Positions 53,279 through 61,959 of a DNA stretch of 64,000 bases are shown here, one piece after another. The stretch is from Croceibacterium xixiisoli (GTDB taxonomy: Bacteria > Pseudomonadota > Alphaproteobacteria > Sphingomonadales > Sphingomonadaceae): positions 682,001 to 746,000 of the forward strand of contig NZ_WTYJ01000002.1 of the NCBI RefSeq assembly GCF_009827305.1, given 5' to 3'. The translations under genes were made by a program, and so were the position numbers. The notes under the pieces are model-generated. The model was not told the DNA's origin, made no database searches, and saw nothing but the letters and a program-made list of their open reading frames with translations. The first letter of the stretch is position 1; every line of letters starts with the position of its first letter.

Positions 53279-55058
53279 CCTGCGACCGGTCCTGACGCTG
53301 CTGGCAATTATGCTGCTGTCCACCATGGCAGCAGCAGCGCCACAGCCCTCACCGCTCGATGCTGTGATCAACGCCTTGGCGCGCGGCGATGGCATCGCTG
53401 CGGAGGCGCGCGCGCGCGCTGCCCGTGAAGCAGGCATTCCCGATATCGAGCTGAACGCCTATTTTGGGGAGGCCGCGCTGCAACAGGGGCGCCTGGCCGA
53501 TGCCCGGCGCTGGCTCGCCCCGGGTGCATTCTCGGACGCCAGCTTCGAATCCGGTTTTCACGCGCTGGCCCGGCTGGAAATGCAGCAGGGCAACTTCCCC
53601 GCTGCGGCTCGCGCCTTCGACAAGGTGCTGTCTCGCGGGAGGGGTAGTGCTCAGCTCTGGGTCGATATCGGCCGTATGCGCTATCGTTCCGGGGAACAGA
53701 GCCTGGCATTTTCCGCCGCCACCCGCGCCCTCGAACGCGACCCAAATGATCCGCGCGCCCTGGAATTCCGTGGGCAGCTCGCTCGCGATGCGGAAGGGTT
53801 GAAGGCCGCGCTGTCATGGTTCGAACGCGGCGTTGAAGCACAGCCAGAAGACATGGGCCTGCTGGGAGAATACGCCGCCACGCTGGGCGAACTCGGGCGA
53901 AACGCCGATATGCTGGTGGTGGCTCGCAAGATGGTGCAGATTGATCGCACGCACCCGCGCGCGTATTTTCTCCAGGCTGTGCTGGCCGGCCGCACGGGTC
54001 ATGACGATCTCGCCCGCCGGCTGCTGCTCAAGACCGGTGAAAGCTATCAGGAATTGCCGGCGGTTATCCTCCTGGGCAGTGCGCTGGAACTTCGCTCCGG
54101 CAATCCTGCCCAGGCCATCGAACTGCTTGATCCGCTGGTGCGCCGGCAGCCGGACAACCGGGTCGCGACATTGCTGCTAGCGCGCGCGCTTCTCGCCAGC
54201 GGGGAAGCGAATGAACTGCTGGCACGCTTTCGCTATCTGGCGGATCGACCCGATGCTTCGCCTTATGAACTGACCTTGGTCGGTCGCGCGCTTGAGCATT
54301 CCGGGCAACGAAAGGACGCTGCCGCCTATCTGGATCGAGCCGCCGCAGGGCCCCAGCGGGTGCTGGTGGCGCTGGCTGTTCCGCGTGGCGATGATCTGGC
54401 GCCGATCCTGTTCGGCACTGGCCCGATACCCATGGGCGTGATGGAAGTTCGGCAACGCGCGGGGCGCGGCGAAGACGGCAGCGCGCTGGATCAGGCGCGA
54501 CAACTGGTGAAGAGTTTCCCGGCATCGGGCGACGTTGCTGAATTGGCCGGGGATGCCGCGCTGATGGCCGGCCGCGCGCCGGAGGCCCTGGCCCATTACG
54601 AAGATGCCGCCGCAATCCGCCGCAATTGGGCCCTGGTTGAACGCATGGCGACAGCCTATCGCGAACAACGGCGTGATGACGCAGCAGCCTTGGTGCTGAG
54701 CGATTTTTTACGGCAGAATCCTCGCGAGGCTCAAGCTGCCGCCATGCTTGCGCGGATTGCCGCCAGTCAGCGGGAGTGGGATCGGGCGGCCGGGCTGCTG
54801 CGATACGCCATGCAGCTTGAGCGCGCGGGTGCAGATTCCAGGCTGTTTGCCGATCTGGCCGTGGCTGAATTGCAGACCGGGCAAAAGGATCAGGCTGTCA
54901 GACTGGCGCGCCGTGCCTATGCTCTTCAGCGGACCAATGGGCGATTGTCCCTGATCTACGGCCGGGCCCTCCAGAATGCCAGCAATTCGCAAAGGGCCGC
55001 CTTGTTGCTGGCGAAGGCCAACAGTATCGGCAAGCTTGCCGAACCGGTTTCCGACTGA
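53262..55058 (+). CDS. Exported TPR-repeat protein of the PrsKR operon
   Basis: The 598-residue protein has a signal peptide (VLTLLAIMLLSTMAAAAP) and at least ten helical TPR-like units (for example ALSWFERGVEAQPEDMGLL, AQLWVDIGRMRYRSGEQSLAF). It overlaps prsR by 17 nt. TPR proteins (PrsT) often accompany prsKR, but PrsT is longer, about 900 residues, so this is a short or related version. It probably works in the periplasm as a scaffold for polymer export. No exosortase gene (epsH) is in the window. Confidence 0.8.
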   Translation: MICRSDLRPVLTLLAIMLLSTMAAAAPQPSPLDAVINALARGDGIAAEARARAAREAGIPDIELNAYFGEAALQQGRLADARRWLAPGAFSDASFESGFHALARLEMQQGNFPAAARAFDKVLSRGRGSAQLWVDIGRMRYRSGEQSLAFSAATRALERDPNDPRALEFRGQLARDAEGLKAALSWFERGVEAQPEDMGLLGEYAATLGELGRNADMLVVARKMVQIDRTHPRAYFLQAVLAGRTGHDDLARRLLLKTGESYQELPAVILLGSALELRSGNPAQAIELLDPLVRRQPDNRVATLLLARALLASGEANELLARFRYLADRPDASPYELTLVGRALEHSGQRKDAAAYLDRAAAGPQRVLVALAVPRGDDLAPILFGTGPIPMGVMEVRQRAGRGEDGSALDQARQLVKSFPASGDVAELAGDAALMAGRAPEALAHYEDAAAIRRNWALVERMATAYREQRRDDAAALVLSDFLRQNPREAQAAAMLARIAASQREWDRAAGLLRYAMQLERAGADSRLFADLAVAELQTGQKDQAVRLARRAYALQRTNGRLSLIYGRALQNASNSQRAALLLAKANSIGKLAEPVSD

Positions 55059-55105
55059 CGGCAAACACCCCTCTTTCCGATCGCCAGCCTCGGTCAAGGC
55101 GCGCG

Positions 55106-55975
55106 TTATTTCGGTTGGTATGTCTGCTCGGCACCAGGGAAGCTGCGGGCGCGAACCTCCTGCGCATAGAGGTCTGCAGCACCAGAAATGGTGGTCGCCA
55201 CATCGGCGTAGCGTTTCACGAACCTTGGAACCCGTTCAAACATGCCGAGCATGTCTTCGGTCACCAGCACCTGCCCATCGCAAAGCGCTGATGCGCCGAT
55301 GCCGATCGTGGGGCAGGGGACGGCATTTGTCACGGCAATGGCAATCGGTTCCACCACGCCTTCCACCACGATGGAAAACGCGCCTGCGTCGCTGAGCGCC
55401 TTCGCATCGCCAACGATCTTTTCCGCCTCCGCATCGCTGCGTCCGCGGGCCGCATAGCCACCCAGCACATTCACGGCCTGCGGCGTCAATCCGATGTGTC
55501 CCATGACAGGAATTCCTCGCCCGACCAGGAACGCCACCGTCTCGGCCATCGCGGCCCCACCTTCGAGTTTGACCGCTGCTGCCCCGCTCGCTTTCAGCAG
55601 CTGTGCTGCACTGGCGAAGGCCTGTTGCGGGGATTCTTCATAGGAACCGAAGGGCATATCCACCACGACAACCGAATGATAACTGCCGCGAACAACCGCT
55701 GCGGCATGGTTGGCCATCATCTCCAATGTCACGGGAATGGTTGAGGGCAGACCATAGATCACCTGGCCCAGCGAATCCCCGACCAGCAACATATCGCAAT
55801 GCGCATCAAGCAGTTGCGCCTGGCGGGCGGTGTAGGCGGTCAGCATCACGATCGGATCGGCGGTGATGCCATCCTGCTTTCGCTGGAGAATCGCCGGGAC
55901 TGTGAGGCGCTTCATCACCTGCGGGGTCGGGTTTGCCCGGCTGGTGCCGGTGTCGAGTTGGAAGGTCGTGGACAT
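55106..55975 (-). CDS. panB: 3-methyl-2-oxobutanoate hydroxymethyltransferase
   Basis: PanB makes ketopantoate from 2-oxoisovalerate and methylene-THF for pantothenate and CoA. The 289-residue protein has [53 protein letters not shown] and SIVVEGV (catalytic Glu). The start at MSTTFQLD (55973-55975) is preferred; the frame stays open 68 codons further but with no PanB-like sequence. It is convergent with the TPR gene. Its substrate 2-oxoisovalerate is also consumed by the branched-chain dehydrogenase encoded at 33.6-37.3 kb. Confidence 0.94.
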   Translation of the reverse strand: MSTTFQLDTGTSRANPTPQVMKRLTVPAILQRKQDGITADPIVMLTAYTARQAQLLDAHCDMLLVGDSLGQVIYGLPSTIPVTLEMMANHAAAVVRGSYHSVVVVDMPFGSYEESPQQAFASAAQLLKASGAAAVKLEGGAAMAETVAFLVGRGIPVMGHIGLTPQAVNVLGGYAARGRSDAEAEKIVGDAKALSDAGAFSIVVEGVVEPIAIAVTNAVPCPTIGIGASALCDGQVLVTEDMLGMFERVPRFVKRYADVATTISGAADLYAQEVRARSFPGAEQTYQPK

Positions 55976-56184
55976 GATTGCATTGTAGCAAATGACGCTA
56001 TCCATGCGAGGATCATTTTGCAGCGCAATATAGCGCTGGAATCCTGCGACTGAGCCGCATTTTGACACATATTGCTGAAAGATCGCCGGATACGCTTGTC
56101 TGAAAAGCCATTCGGGATAAAAATACGCCCCGCTGCCGGCTGATGGGACCACCCCCGTGCGGGCTACAAAGGGGCACACACTGG

Positions 56185-57726
56185 ATGATTTTTGGCCGCG
56201 TTAAGCCATTGGACGCCATCTTGGCGACAGCGGAGAAAAAGTCTCTCCAAAGGTCGCTGGGGGCGTTCCAGCTCACCATGCTGGGAATAGGGGCCGTGAT
56301 CGGCACCGGCATTTTCGTTCTTACAGCCGAAGCTGCGCAAAAGGCTGGGCCGGGCATGATGATCAGTTTCATCATCGCCGGGCTTGTTTGTGCTTTTGCA
56401 GCACTTTGTTACGCTGAGATGGCATCGATGGTGCCAGTTTCCGGTTCCGCCTATACCTATAGCTATGCCGTCATGGGTGAATTGATCGCCTGGATGGTCG
56501 GCTGGGCCCTGATCCTGGAATATGCCGTGGCGGCGGGGGCGGTGTCTGTCGGCTGGTCCGGTTATGTCGTGGGGCTGATCGAAAATGCCTTTGGCGTCAC
56601 CATACCCAAGGCCTGGGTCCTTGGTCCGTTTGATGGCGGTGTGATCAATCTGCCCGCGATGTTTATCGCAGGCGTGGTCACCATGTTGCTGGTGATCGGA
56701 ACCCGCGAAAGCGCAACGATCAACGCCATTCTGGTCACGATCAAGGTGTCCGCGCTCACCCTGTTCATCATCCTGGCCATTCCGGTCATGAACATGGAAC
56801 AGTTCGAACCGTTCGCACCCTTGGGTTTCGGCGGCATCGGTGCTGCTGCCGCCTCCATTTTCTTCGCTTATGTCGGCTTCGATGCCGTATCCACTGCGGC
56901 CGAAGAAACGAAAAATCCTCAGCGCAACATGCCGATCGGCCTGATCGGCTCGCTGGGTATCTGCACGATTTTCTACCTGCTGGTTGCCGCCGGCGTGATC
57001 GGGGCCCCTGGTCTCAGCTCGCAGCCGATCGTCGATGCCGCAGGCGCCGCGATGGAGCCGGGCAGCCGTGAACTGGCCGCCCAATGTGTGGCGCGCGCTG
57101 CAGAAGGCATCAAGGATGTCGTATGTTCGAAGGAAGCCCTGGCTTTCACGCTGCGTGAAATCGGCTGGCCGCAGATCGGCAATCTGCTGGGTCTCGCCGC
57201 TGGTCTGGCACTGCCGTCCGTCATTCTGATGATGATGTTCGGCCAGACCCGCATCTTCTTCGTCATGAGCCGCGATGGCTTGCTGCCGGAAGCATTTTCG
57301 AAGATCCATCCGAAGTTTAACACCCCGCATGTCATCACCATTCTGACCGGCGTCTTCGTCGCCCTGTTTGCGGCATTCTTCCCAGTCGGCCAGCTCGCCA
57401 ACATCTCCAACTCCGGCACTCTGTTTGCTTTCGCCGCGGTGTCGATCGCCGTGATGGTGATCCGCAAATCCGATCCGACCCGGCATCGTCCGTTTCGCAC
57501 GCCGGCGATTTTCGTCACCGCGCCGATCGCGATCGCCGGCTGCGCCTATCTTTTCCTGAAACTTGATATGAAGAGCCAGCTGCTCTTCATCATCTGGGCG
57601 GTGATCGGGCTGGCGGTCTATTTCCTCTACAGCCGCAGCCGCAGCCACGTGGGCCGTGGTATAGTGGATGAGGTGCACGAACAGGACGCGGATGCTCCCC
57701 CGCAGCCTGTCCCCCCGGTGGAATAG
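56185..57726 (+). CDS. APC-family amino-acid permease (cationic amino-acid transporter type)
   Basis: A 513-residue, roughly twelve-helix transporter. The N-terminal [22 protein letters not shown], with the GIG loop of the APC fold, and [25 protein letters not shown] are typical of the YhdG/CAT subfamily. It likely imports amino acids with protons; the substrate is not certain. The start ATG 56185 follows AAAGGGG at about 11 nt. A symmetric hairpin follows the gene. Confidence 0.9.
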   Translation: MIFGRVKPLDAILATAEKKSLQRSLGAFQLTMLGIGAVIGTGIFVLTAEAAQKAGPGMMISFIIAGLVCAFAALCYAEMASMVPVSGSAYTYSYAVMGELIAWMVGWALILEYAVAAGAVSVGWSGYVVGLIENAFGVTIPKAWVLGPFDGGVINLPAMFIAGVVTMLLVIGTRESATINAILVTIKVSALTLFIILAIPVMNMEQFEPFAPLGFGGIGAAAASIFFAYVGFDAVSTAAEETKNPQRNMPIGLIGSLGICTIFYLLVAAGVIGAPGLSSQPIVDAAGAAMEPGSRELAAQCVARAAEGIKDVVCSKEALAFTLREIGWPQIGNLLGLAAGLALPSVILMMMFGQTRIFFVMSRDGLLPEAFSKIHPKFNTPHVITILTGVFVALFAAFFPVGQLANISNSGTLFAFAAVSIAVMVIRKSDPTRHRPFRTPAIFVTAPIAIAGCAYLFLKLDMKSQLLFIIWAVIGLAVYFLYSRSRSHVGRGIVDEVHEQDADAPPQPVPPVE

Positions 57727-57740
57727 CTCCGGTGAGACAG

Positions 57741-57770
57741 AATGGGCCGCCTCGAAAGAGGCGGCCCATT
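57741..57770. terminator. Bidirectional terminator hairpin
   Basis: AATGGGCCGCCTC and GAGGCGGCCCATT pair perfectly over 13 bp around a GAAA tetraloop. It lies between the convergent permease and PPOX genes. Confidence 0.8.
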
Positions 57771-57796
57771 CGTTACCGTGATACGGAAGAGCGCGG

Positions 57797-58267
57797 TTAC
57801 AGGCGGGTCTGGACGTGCTCAATTCCAGGTTCGTCGCGGCTTTCTATGCCAAGCAGCAATTTGACGCTGTCGATCAGGCCGAGATCATTGTTCCAGATCT
57901 CCGCGCCCCCAAGGTCCATCCGCAGCAACAGCAGGGATGGATCTTCCTTTCCGCCGGGATACCAGGCAGAAACTGTCGTGGTCCAGAGCGCGTCCAGCCT
58001 TTCCTGGCTCAACTCATGGCTCAGCACACCGCTGAAACGGGCAAACAGATCATGATGCCGCGCCGTAAAGGTCGCCGTGACCGAACCACCTTTTGCAAGA
58101 TGGCTGTCTTTGGTGGAAAAGAACCAGATCGCGTGGTTCGCATGGACATCGAGCTGGGCCGTCATCGGCACGGCGCTGCCGACATCGGCATCCCTCTGCA
58201 AAAAGACGTAAGGGCTCTCGGCCAGGTGATTCCAGAACCGTGTCTTCAGATCCTTCGTATCGGTCAT
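57797..58267 (-). CDS. Pyridoxamine 5'-phosphate oxidase-fold (general stress type) protein
   Basis: A 156-residue split-barrel flavoprotein-like protein with MTAQLDVHANHAIWFFSTKDSHLAK, WYPGGKEDPSLLLLRMDLGGAEIW and a C-terminal LLLGI segment, as in the general-stress FMN-binding family. The family has roles in stress protection, and true PNPox activity is unlikely. Start ATG is at 58265-58267, next to a GGAGG-type ribosome-binding site. Confidence 0.85.
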   Translation of the reverse strand: MTDTKDLKTRFWNHLAESPYVFLQRDADVGSAVPMTAQLDVHANHAIWFFSTKDSHLAKGGSVTATFTARHHDLFARFSGVLSHELSQERLDALWTTTVSAWYPGGKEDPSLLLLRMDLGGAEIWNNDLGLIDSVKLLLGIESRDEPGIEHVQTRL

Positions 58268-58569
58268 TGCTTCCTCCTTTCCCGTCCAAACGGGGAAGGG
58301 GGGAGCAATGTTCCGCAGTTCCGCGCGGAATCGCGCGATGTGTATGGTGATCCGTGCTGGGAGCGGTCAGGAGCGGAACTATCGGTGGGATTGTTCGCGG
58401 CGTTCGGCGCGCGGGCGAACCTCCAACTGATGGGCTGGATGGGGAATAGAGAAATTGATCTTATCCGTTGTGAGTTGATCCAGCTTCCCGCGATGGCAAT
58501 CAAACCTGCAACATTATCGCCATCGCTGCGTTGGGTACCGGTTAACCCTGGTATCCAACGGAGACGACG
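58268..58569. other. Intergenic region between PPOX and DUF3597 genes
   Basis: A 302-nt gap between divergent genes. It contains the palindrome GGTTAACC (around 58541-58548) with partly symmetric flanks (GGTACC and TGGTATCC) just before the DUF3597 ribosome-binding site, a possible operator. I see no credible ORF. Confidence 0.4.
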
Positions 58570-59016
58570 ATGAGCATTTTCGGCAAGATCAAGGACAAGA
58601 TTTTCGGCCGCGCCAGTTCGGCCCCCACGCCTGCCCCAGCGGCACCCGCCACGGCTCCGGCTGCGCAGCCCGCAGCGACACCTGCGCCGTCCGGCGCCAC
58701 CATCGGTTCGATCGTTTCCGAGACGCTGAACAAAACCTTCAATCCCGCACCGGTCAGCGAGGTCGATGTCGTCGCCAATCTGGAAGGGATCGCTGCAGAA
58801 AAGAACTCTTCGCTCAACTGGCGGACCTCGATTGTCGATCTGCTCAAGCTGCTCGACATCGATTCCAGCCTGCAGAACCGCGAAGAGCTGGCCCGTGAAC
58901 TGGGTTACACCGGCGCCTTGGGCGGTAGCGCGGAAATGAACATCTGGCTGCACAAGGCCGTGATGCGCAAATTGGCCCAGAATGGCGGCCGCGTGCCGGC
59001 CGATCTGGTCGACTGA
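58570..59016 (+). CDS. DUF3597 domain protein
   Basis: A 148-residue protein starting MSIFGKIKDKIFG, followed by an Ala/Pro-rich linker (about 18-42) and a conserved C-terminal domain (LNWRTSIVDLLKLLDIDSS, LARELGYTG, MNIWLHKAVMRKLAQNGG). This matches DUF3597, a LysM-like-associated family of unknown function in Proteobacteria. A GGAGACGACG leader precedes the ATG. Confidence 0.85.
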   Translation: MSIFGKIKDKIFGRASSAPTPAPAAPATAPAAQPAATPAPSGATIGSIVSETLNKTFNPAPVSEVDVVANLEGIAAEKNSSLNWRTSIVDLLKLLDIDSSLQNREELARELGYTGALGGSAEMNIWLHKAVMRKLAQNGGRVPADLVD

Positions 59017-59149
59017 TCTCGTTTTGCGGTCGGGAGGGCGGCCGGCAGTGGCCGTTCGCCCGTCCGTTCCTGGCCGTTTACGGAAACCACAGGCCGCCCT
59101 CCTGCGTTAAGATTGATGAACGACCGTGAACAACGAAGGGAGCCCCATC

Positions 59150-59386
59150 ATGCAGCATCTATTTGAAGATATGCGCGCTTTCCGGGATCAGCGTGTGGAG
59201 AATGGTTTCGTCGTGGTGCATTGGCATGTGCATTCCGCTTATCTCGATGAGGTCAAGCACGCCGCCCACCTGGCTGGCGAACTGTCCGACAGCGAAGCGA
59301 TGCTGCTGGGCGCGCCCTATGAGGCGAGGGACGGTGGTTTCGAGATCGACCAACTGTTTACCGCCGACACGAGAGCGGTCGCGTGA
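59150..59386 (+). CDS. Hypothetical protein
   Basis: A 78-residue soluble acidic protein. Aromatic/His-rich beginning FVVVHWHVHSAYLDEVKHAAHL, then LSDSEAMLLGAPYEAR. The ATG at 59150 has GAAGGGAG 8 nt upstream; an in-frame GTG at 59126 is less likely. No family recognised. Confidence 0.65.
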   Translation: MQHLFEDMRAFRDQRVENGFVVVHWHVHSAYLDEVKHAAHLAGELSDSEAMLLGAPYEARDGGFEIDQLFTADTRAVA

Positions 59387-59557
59387 TACTGATGAATATT
59401 GGTCAATGTAAAGCCCTTGAGCAGTTTCATCCAGCTACGCTAGATGCGTGGTGATCCCAGTGTTTCGGGCGTAGAGCAGGTGCGGGCCTTGGCATGCATC
59501 TCTGGGGTCATTGAGATCAGTTGGCGCCGATCAGGGCGACTAGGCCACCGCCTCATT

Positions 59558-59623
59558 TTACCACAACCAGATAAGAATGGATGCAAGCTGGGCTGATGCG
59601 AGGAAGGTATGTTGGCCCAATCT
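59558..59623 (-). pseudogene. Remnant of an IS5-type transposase (C-terminal codons only)
   Basis: Read on the minus strand, the codons before the TAA at 59558-59560 encode GQHTFLASAQLASILIWLW. This closely resembles the extreme C-terminus of IS5-family (IS427-like) transposases. Nothing of the catalytic DDE domain remains, because the next gene starts at 59634 on the other strand. The flanking 59400-59557 region is non-coding and could be further IS debris. Confidence 0.5.
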
Positions 59624-59633
59624 AGAGGTGCCT

Positions 59634-59972
59634 ATGGGCAATGATGATAGACAGCGCGATCCTCATGATCTGGCGTCGATACCTATATGGCAATGGTGGT
59701 TGTTGATTGGCATCTGCGTCAGCGGATATGTGCTTGTGAGTTGGCCGTCACCTCTAGGGCAATTTTCACAGTCTATCTGGGGCTCTCAATCTTCAGCATT
59801 AGCTGCCGAGCGGCGATATAGGATCGTTGCGGGAAGCTCTGCCACTTGGCACGAGCGCTGCGCTGCAGCCACCGCCGTCAAACAGGCTTGGCTACTTGAA
59901 GAGCATGCCATGAACTACGAATACTGGTCCTCGGTTGCCGAGGTTCAGTGTATTCCGTTGATAGGCGGTTGA
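59634..59972 (+). CDS. Hypothetical single-pass membrane protein
   Basis: A 112-residue protein with one membrane helix (WQWWLLIGICVSGYVLVSW) near residues 18-38 and a periplasmic or cytosolic helical part rich in Ala/Trp with Cys residues. AGAGG precedes the ATG by 6 nt. Codon use and base composition look more AT-rich than the neighbours, fitting an acquired islet. No family recognised. Confidence 0.5.
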   Translation: MGNDDRQRDPHDLASIPIWQWWLLIGICVSGYVLVSWPSPLGQFSQSIWGSQSSALAAERRYRIVAGSSATWHERCAAATAVKQAWLLEEHAMNYEYWSSVAEVQCIPLIGG

Positions 59973-59977
59973 CTTTG

Positions 59978-60640
59978 TTATGCCGGGATGTCGCCAGCGC
60001 GCCACTGGCGAAGTTGATCAATTCTGGCGTAAGCATCGTGTATAGCTTGAGCGCGCTCCAATTCCGCCTCGTGAAGCAACGACGACATGTTTTTCACATG
60101 AGCTGCCGTACCCTGCATATTGATGGTGGCAGAGTTATTATTTGTTACCCCGTAATCGATATCGACACCGACAACACAATTTGCTCCCACCGCTAGTGCC
60201 TTTGAAACCAAAATCGATCGCGCATTGGCTTCTCCCTGATTTACTTTTGCGCTCATGCCTGACTGAGTGTTCACGCAGCCGAGGAAATCGGAAAAGCCTT
60301 GGCTGAATTCGTTGAACAGCCCGGTTCCTACGGTGACGTTAGCCGTAATCATGGTCTTGTAGCGAATCTCGACATTCGCTGGCAGCCACGAGATGGTGAA
60401 CATCGGAAAATCGGTGATGTGCTCGCGAACAAAGCTGACCCTGTCGGCGATAAGCTCATCAATGCGATTATGAGCCTCTGAAATCGGCAAGTCCCCGCAT
60501 TGTCCGCAAAGATCCGAATAGTCCGCAGAATTTATGAAATTTGCGAACCGAACCCACAATTCGTCTCTACGTAGATTGGCCAATTTGAACGCGGAGCCGG
60601 TTGTGATCGTCGCGCCGCAGTTACCGCAATTTTCCGGCAT
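59978..60640 (-). CDS. Zinc-ribbon plus YbjQ/UPF0145 (DUF74) protein
   Basis: The 220-residue protein has a C-x2-C zinc-ribbon-like head (ENCGNCG) and a second pair (DLCGQCGD), followed at about residues 85-185 by a YbjQ-type domain: VGTGLFNEFSQGFSDFLGC, QGEANARSILVSKALAVGANCVVGVDIDYGV. A helical tail closes it. YbjQ proteins form pentamers and may bind metals; their role is unknown. The start at MPENCGNC follows GGGAAAGG. The gene is convergent with the orphan membrane protein (5-nt gap). Confidence 0.75.
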   Translation of the reverse strand: MPENCGNCGATITTGSAFKLANLRRDELWVRFANFINSADYSDLCGQCGDLPISEAHNRIDELIADRVSFVREHITDFPMFTISWLPANVEIRYKTMITANVTVGTGLFNEFSQGFSDFLGCVNTQSGMSAKVNQGEANARSILVSKALAVGANCVVGVDIDYGVTNNNSATINMQGTAAHVKNMSSLLHEAELERAQAIHDAYARIDQLRQWRAGDIPA

Positions 60641-60907
60641 TGCCTTTCCCCTGTGGCTGGAGTGGAATCGCTCATTAAAGCCAGCGATGCTGTAAGCGCT
60701 GAACGGGCGGCAGCGAAACGACGAACCTACTCCAAATTTCAGCAGGGTATAAGAAGTACCCGCTATGCAGGAGCCCATATGGGATGGGAGCGCAATTAGA
60801 AGCTAATCTTGCGGCTTCACGGCCGACGACTAATTGCCTTACCTAGCAAAAGATATGCCATCACGGGATGTAATCCCATTGGAGTGCTTGATCTTTTTAG
60901 GAGTAGT

Positions 60908-60982
60908 TGGCTCCCCGAGTAGGATTCGAACCTACGGCCATTCGATTAACAGTCGAATGCTCTACCGCTGAGCTATCGGGGA
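60908..60982 (-). tRNA. tRNA-Asn(GTT)
   Basis: A 75-nt cloverleaf with encoded CCA. The acceptor TCCCCGA pairs with TCGGGGA, and the anticodon stem TTCGA/TCGAA with loop CTGTTAA gives GTT. The 267 nt downstream (60641-60907) contain no gene; I did not find a repeated 3' tRNA segment (att site) nearby. Confidence 0.97.
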
Positions 60983-61049
60983 GCAGCCCTTGCGGGCAGG
61001 AGTGCGCCTATATGGGGCACCGAATGGTTTGGCAAGGCCCTCAACGCAC

Positions 61050-61835
61050 TTAATATGCAAATTGTTCGGCCACGATGCGATCGTCCAGCGCATGGCCCTG
61101 ATCGAACAGCAGGGTCATCTCCATTTCGCGTGCAATCCGCAGGTGAACCTCCGCCACGTCACGGATTTCGCGCATGTCGGCCACTGCGGCGACCGGGCGC
61201 TTGTCGGGCTCCAGCACGCGGAATGTCACCCGGCTCCGATCGGGCAACACGGCGCCTTTCCACCGCCGCGGGCGGAACGGGCTGATCGGGGTGAGGGCCA
61301 GCATCTGCGAATCCAGCGGCAGAATCGGGCCATTGGCAGAATAGTTGTAAGCGGTGGAACCCACCGGGGTGGACAGCAGCACGCCATCTGCCGCCAACTG
61401 CGCAATGCGCACTTTCTCGTTCACGCTGATCTCGATCTTTGCTGTCTGCCGGTTTTCGCGCAGCAGGGACACTTCGTTGATTGCATAGAGATGCTCGGTA
61501 TCGCCCGATTGCGTCACCGCCTCCATCAACAGCGGCGACACGGCGATCAGCCGCGCTTCGGCCAGGCGGCGGTGCAGGTCGAAATGGCGGGTGAAGCGGT
61601 TCATCAGAAAGCCGACCGTGCCCAGGTTCAGGCCATAGACGGGGATCACCCGTTTCGCGTCCAGCATCTGGTGCAGCGTATCCAGCATCTGCCCATCGCC
61701 GCCCAGCACGACCGCCGCATCGGCTTCATGCAGCGGCACCCAGTCGGCGGCTCGCTGCAGCTTTTCCGCCGCTTCACGGGCGCGATCGGTGGGCGACACC
61801 ACCAGGGCCAGTCGCCCGAAATTGTTCACGTCCAT
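61050..61835 (-). CDS. nadK: NAD kinase
   Basis: The 261-residue enzyme phosphorylates NAD to NADP. GGDG motif VVLGGDGQMLDTLH, NLGTVGFLMN, EVSLLRENRQTAK and GSTAYNYSANGPILPLDS are diagnostic. The start ATG 61833-61835 (MDVNNFGRLAL) is chosen; the frame is open far upstream without kinase sequence. It is divergent from the EAL gene. Confidence 0.95.
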   Translation of the reverse strand: MDVNNFGRLALVVSPTDRAREAAEKLQRAADWVPLHEADAAVVLGGDGQMLDTLHQMLDAKRVIPVYGLNLGTVGFLMNRFTRHFDLHRRLAEARLIAVSPLLMEAVTQSGDTEHLYAINEVSLLRENRQTAKIEISVNEKVRIAQLAADGVLLSTPVGSTAYNYSANGPILPLDSQMLALTPISPFRPRRWKGAVLPDRSRVTFRVLEPDKRPVAAVADMREIRDVAEVHLRIAREMEMTLLFDQGHALDDRIVAEQFAY

Positions 61836-61959
61836 CTGCTTCCTGTCCCCGTCCGGTACGCAGCCTATGTAGCAGGGCCCGGATTTGCAACTTGCGTTGC
61901 AAAGATCGGGAATTCGCGCCAATTCCTGTCGCTCAATCCCAGCGGAAGGACGCGTAGCA

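Noticed and set aside
56164-57822. 552-codon minus-strand frame
   Set aside because: Antisense to the APC permease; charged low-complexity product.
58268-58569. Small ORF in the gap before DUF3597
   Set aside because: Frames in this gap have no good ribosome-binding site and give no protein-like sequence.
60641-60982. Integrated element using tRNA-Asn as att site
   Set aside because: I found neither an integrase nor a repeated copy of the tRNA 3' end on the islet side.
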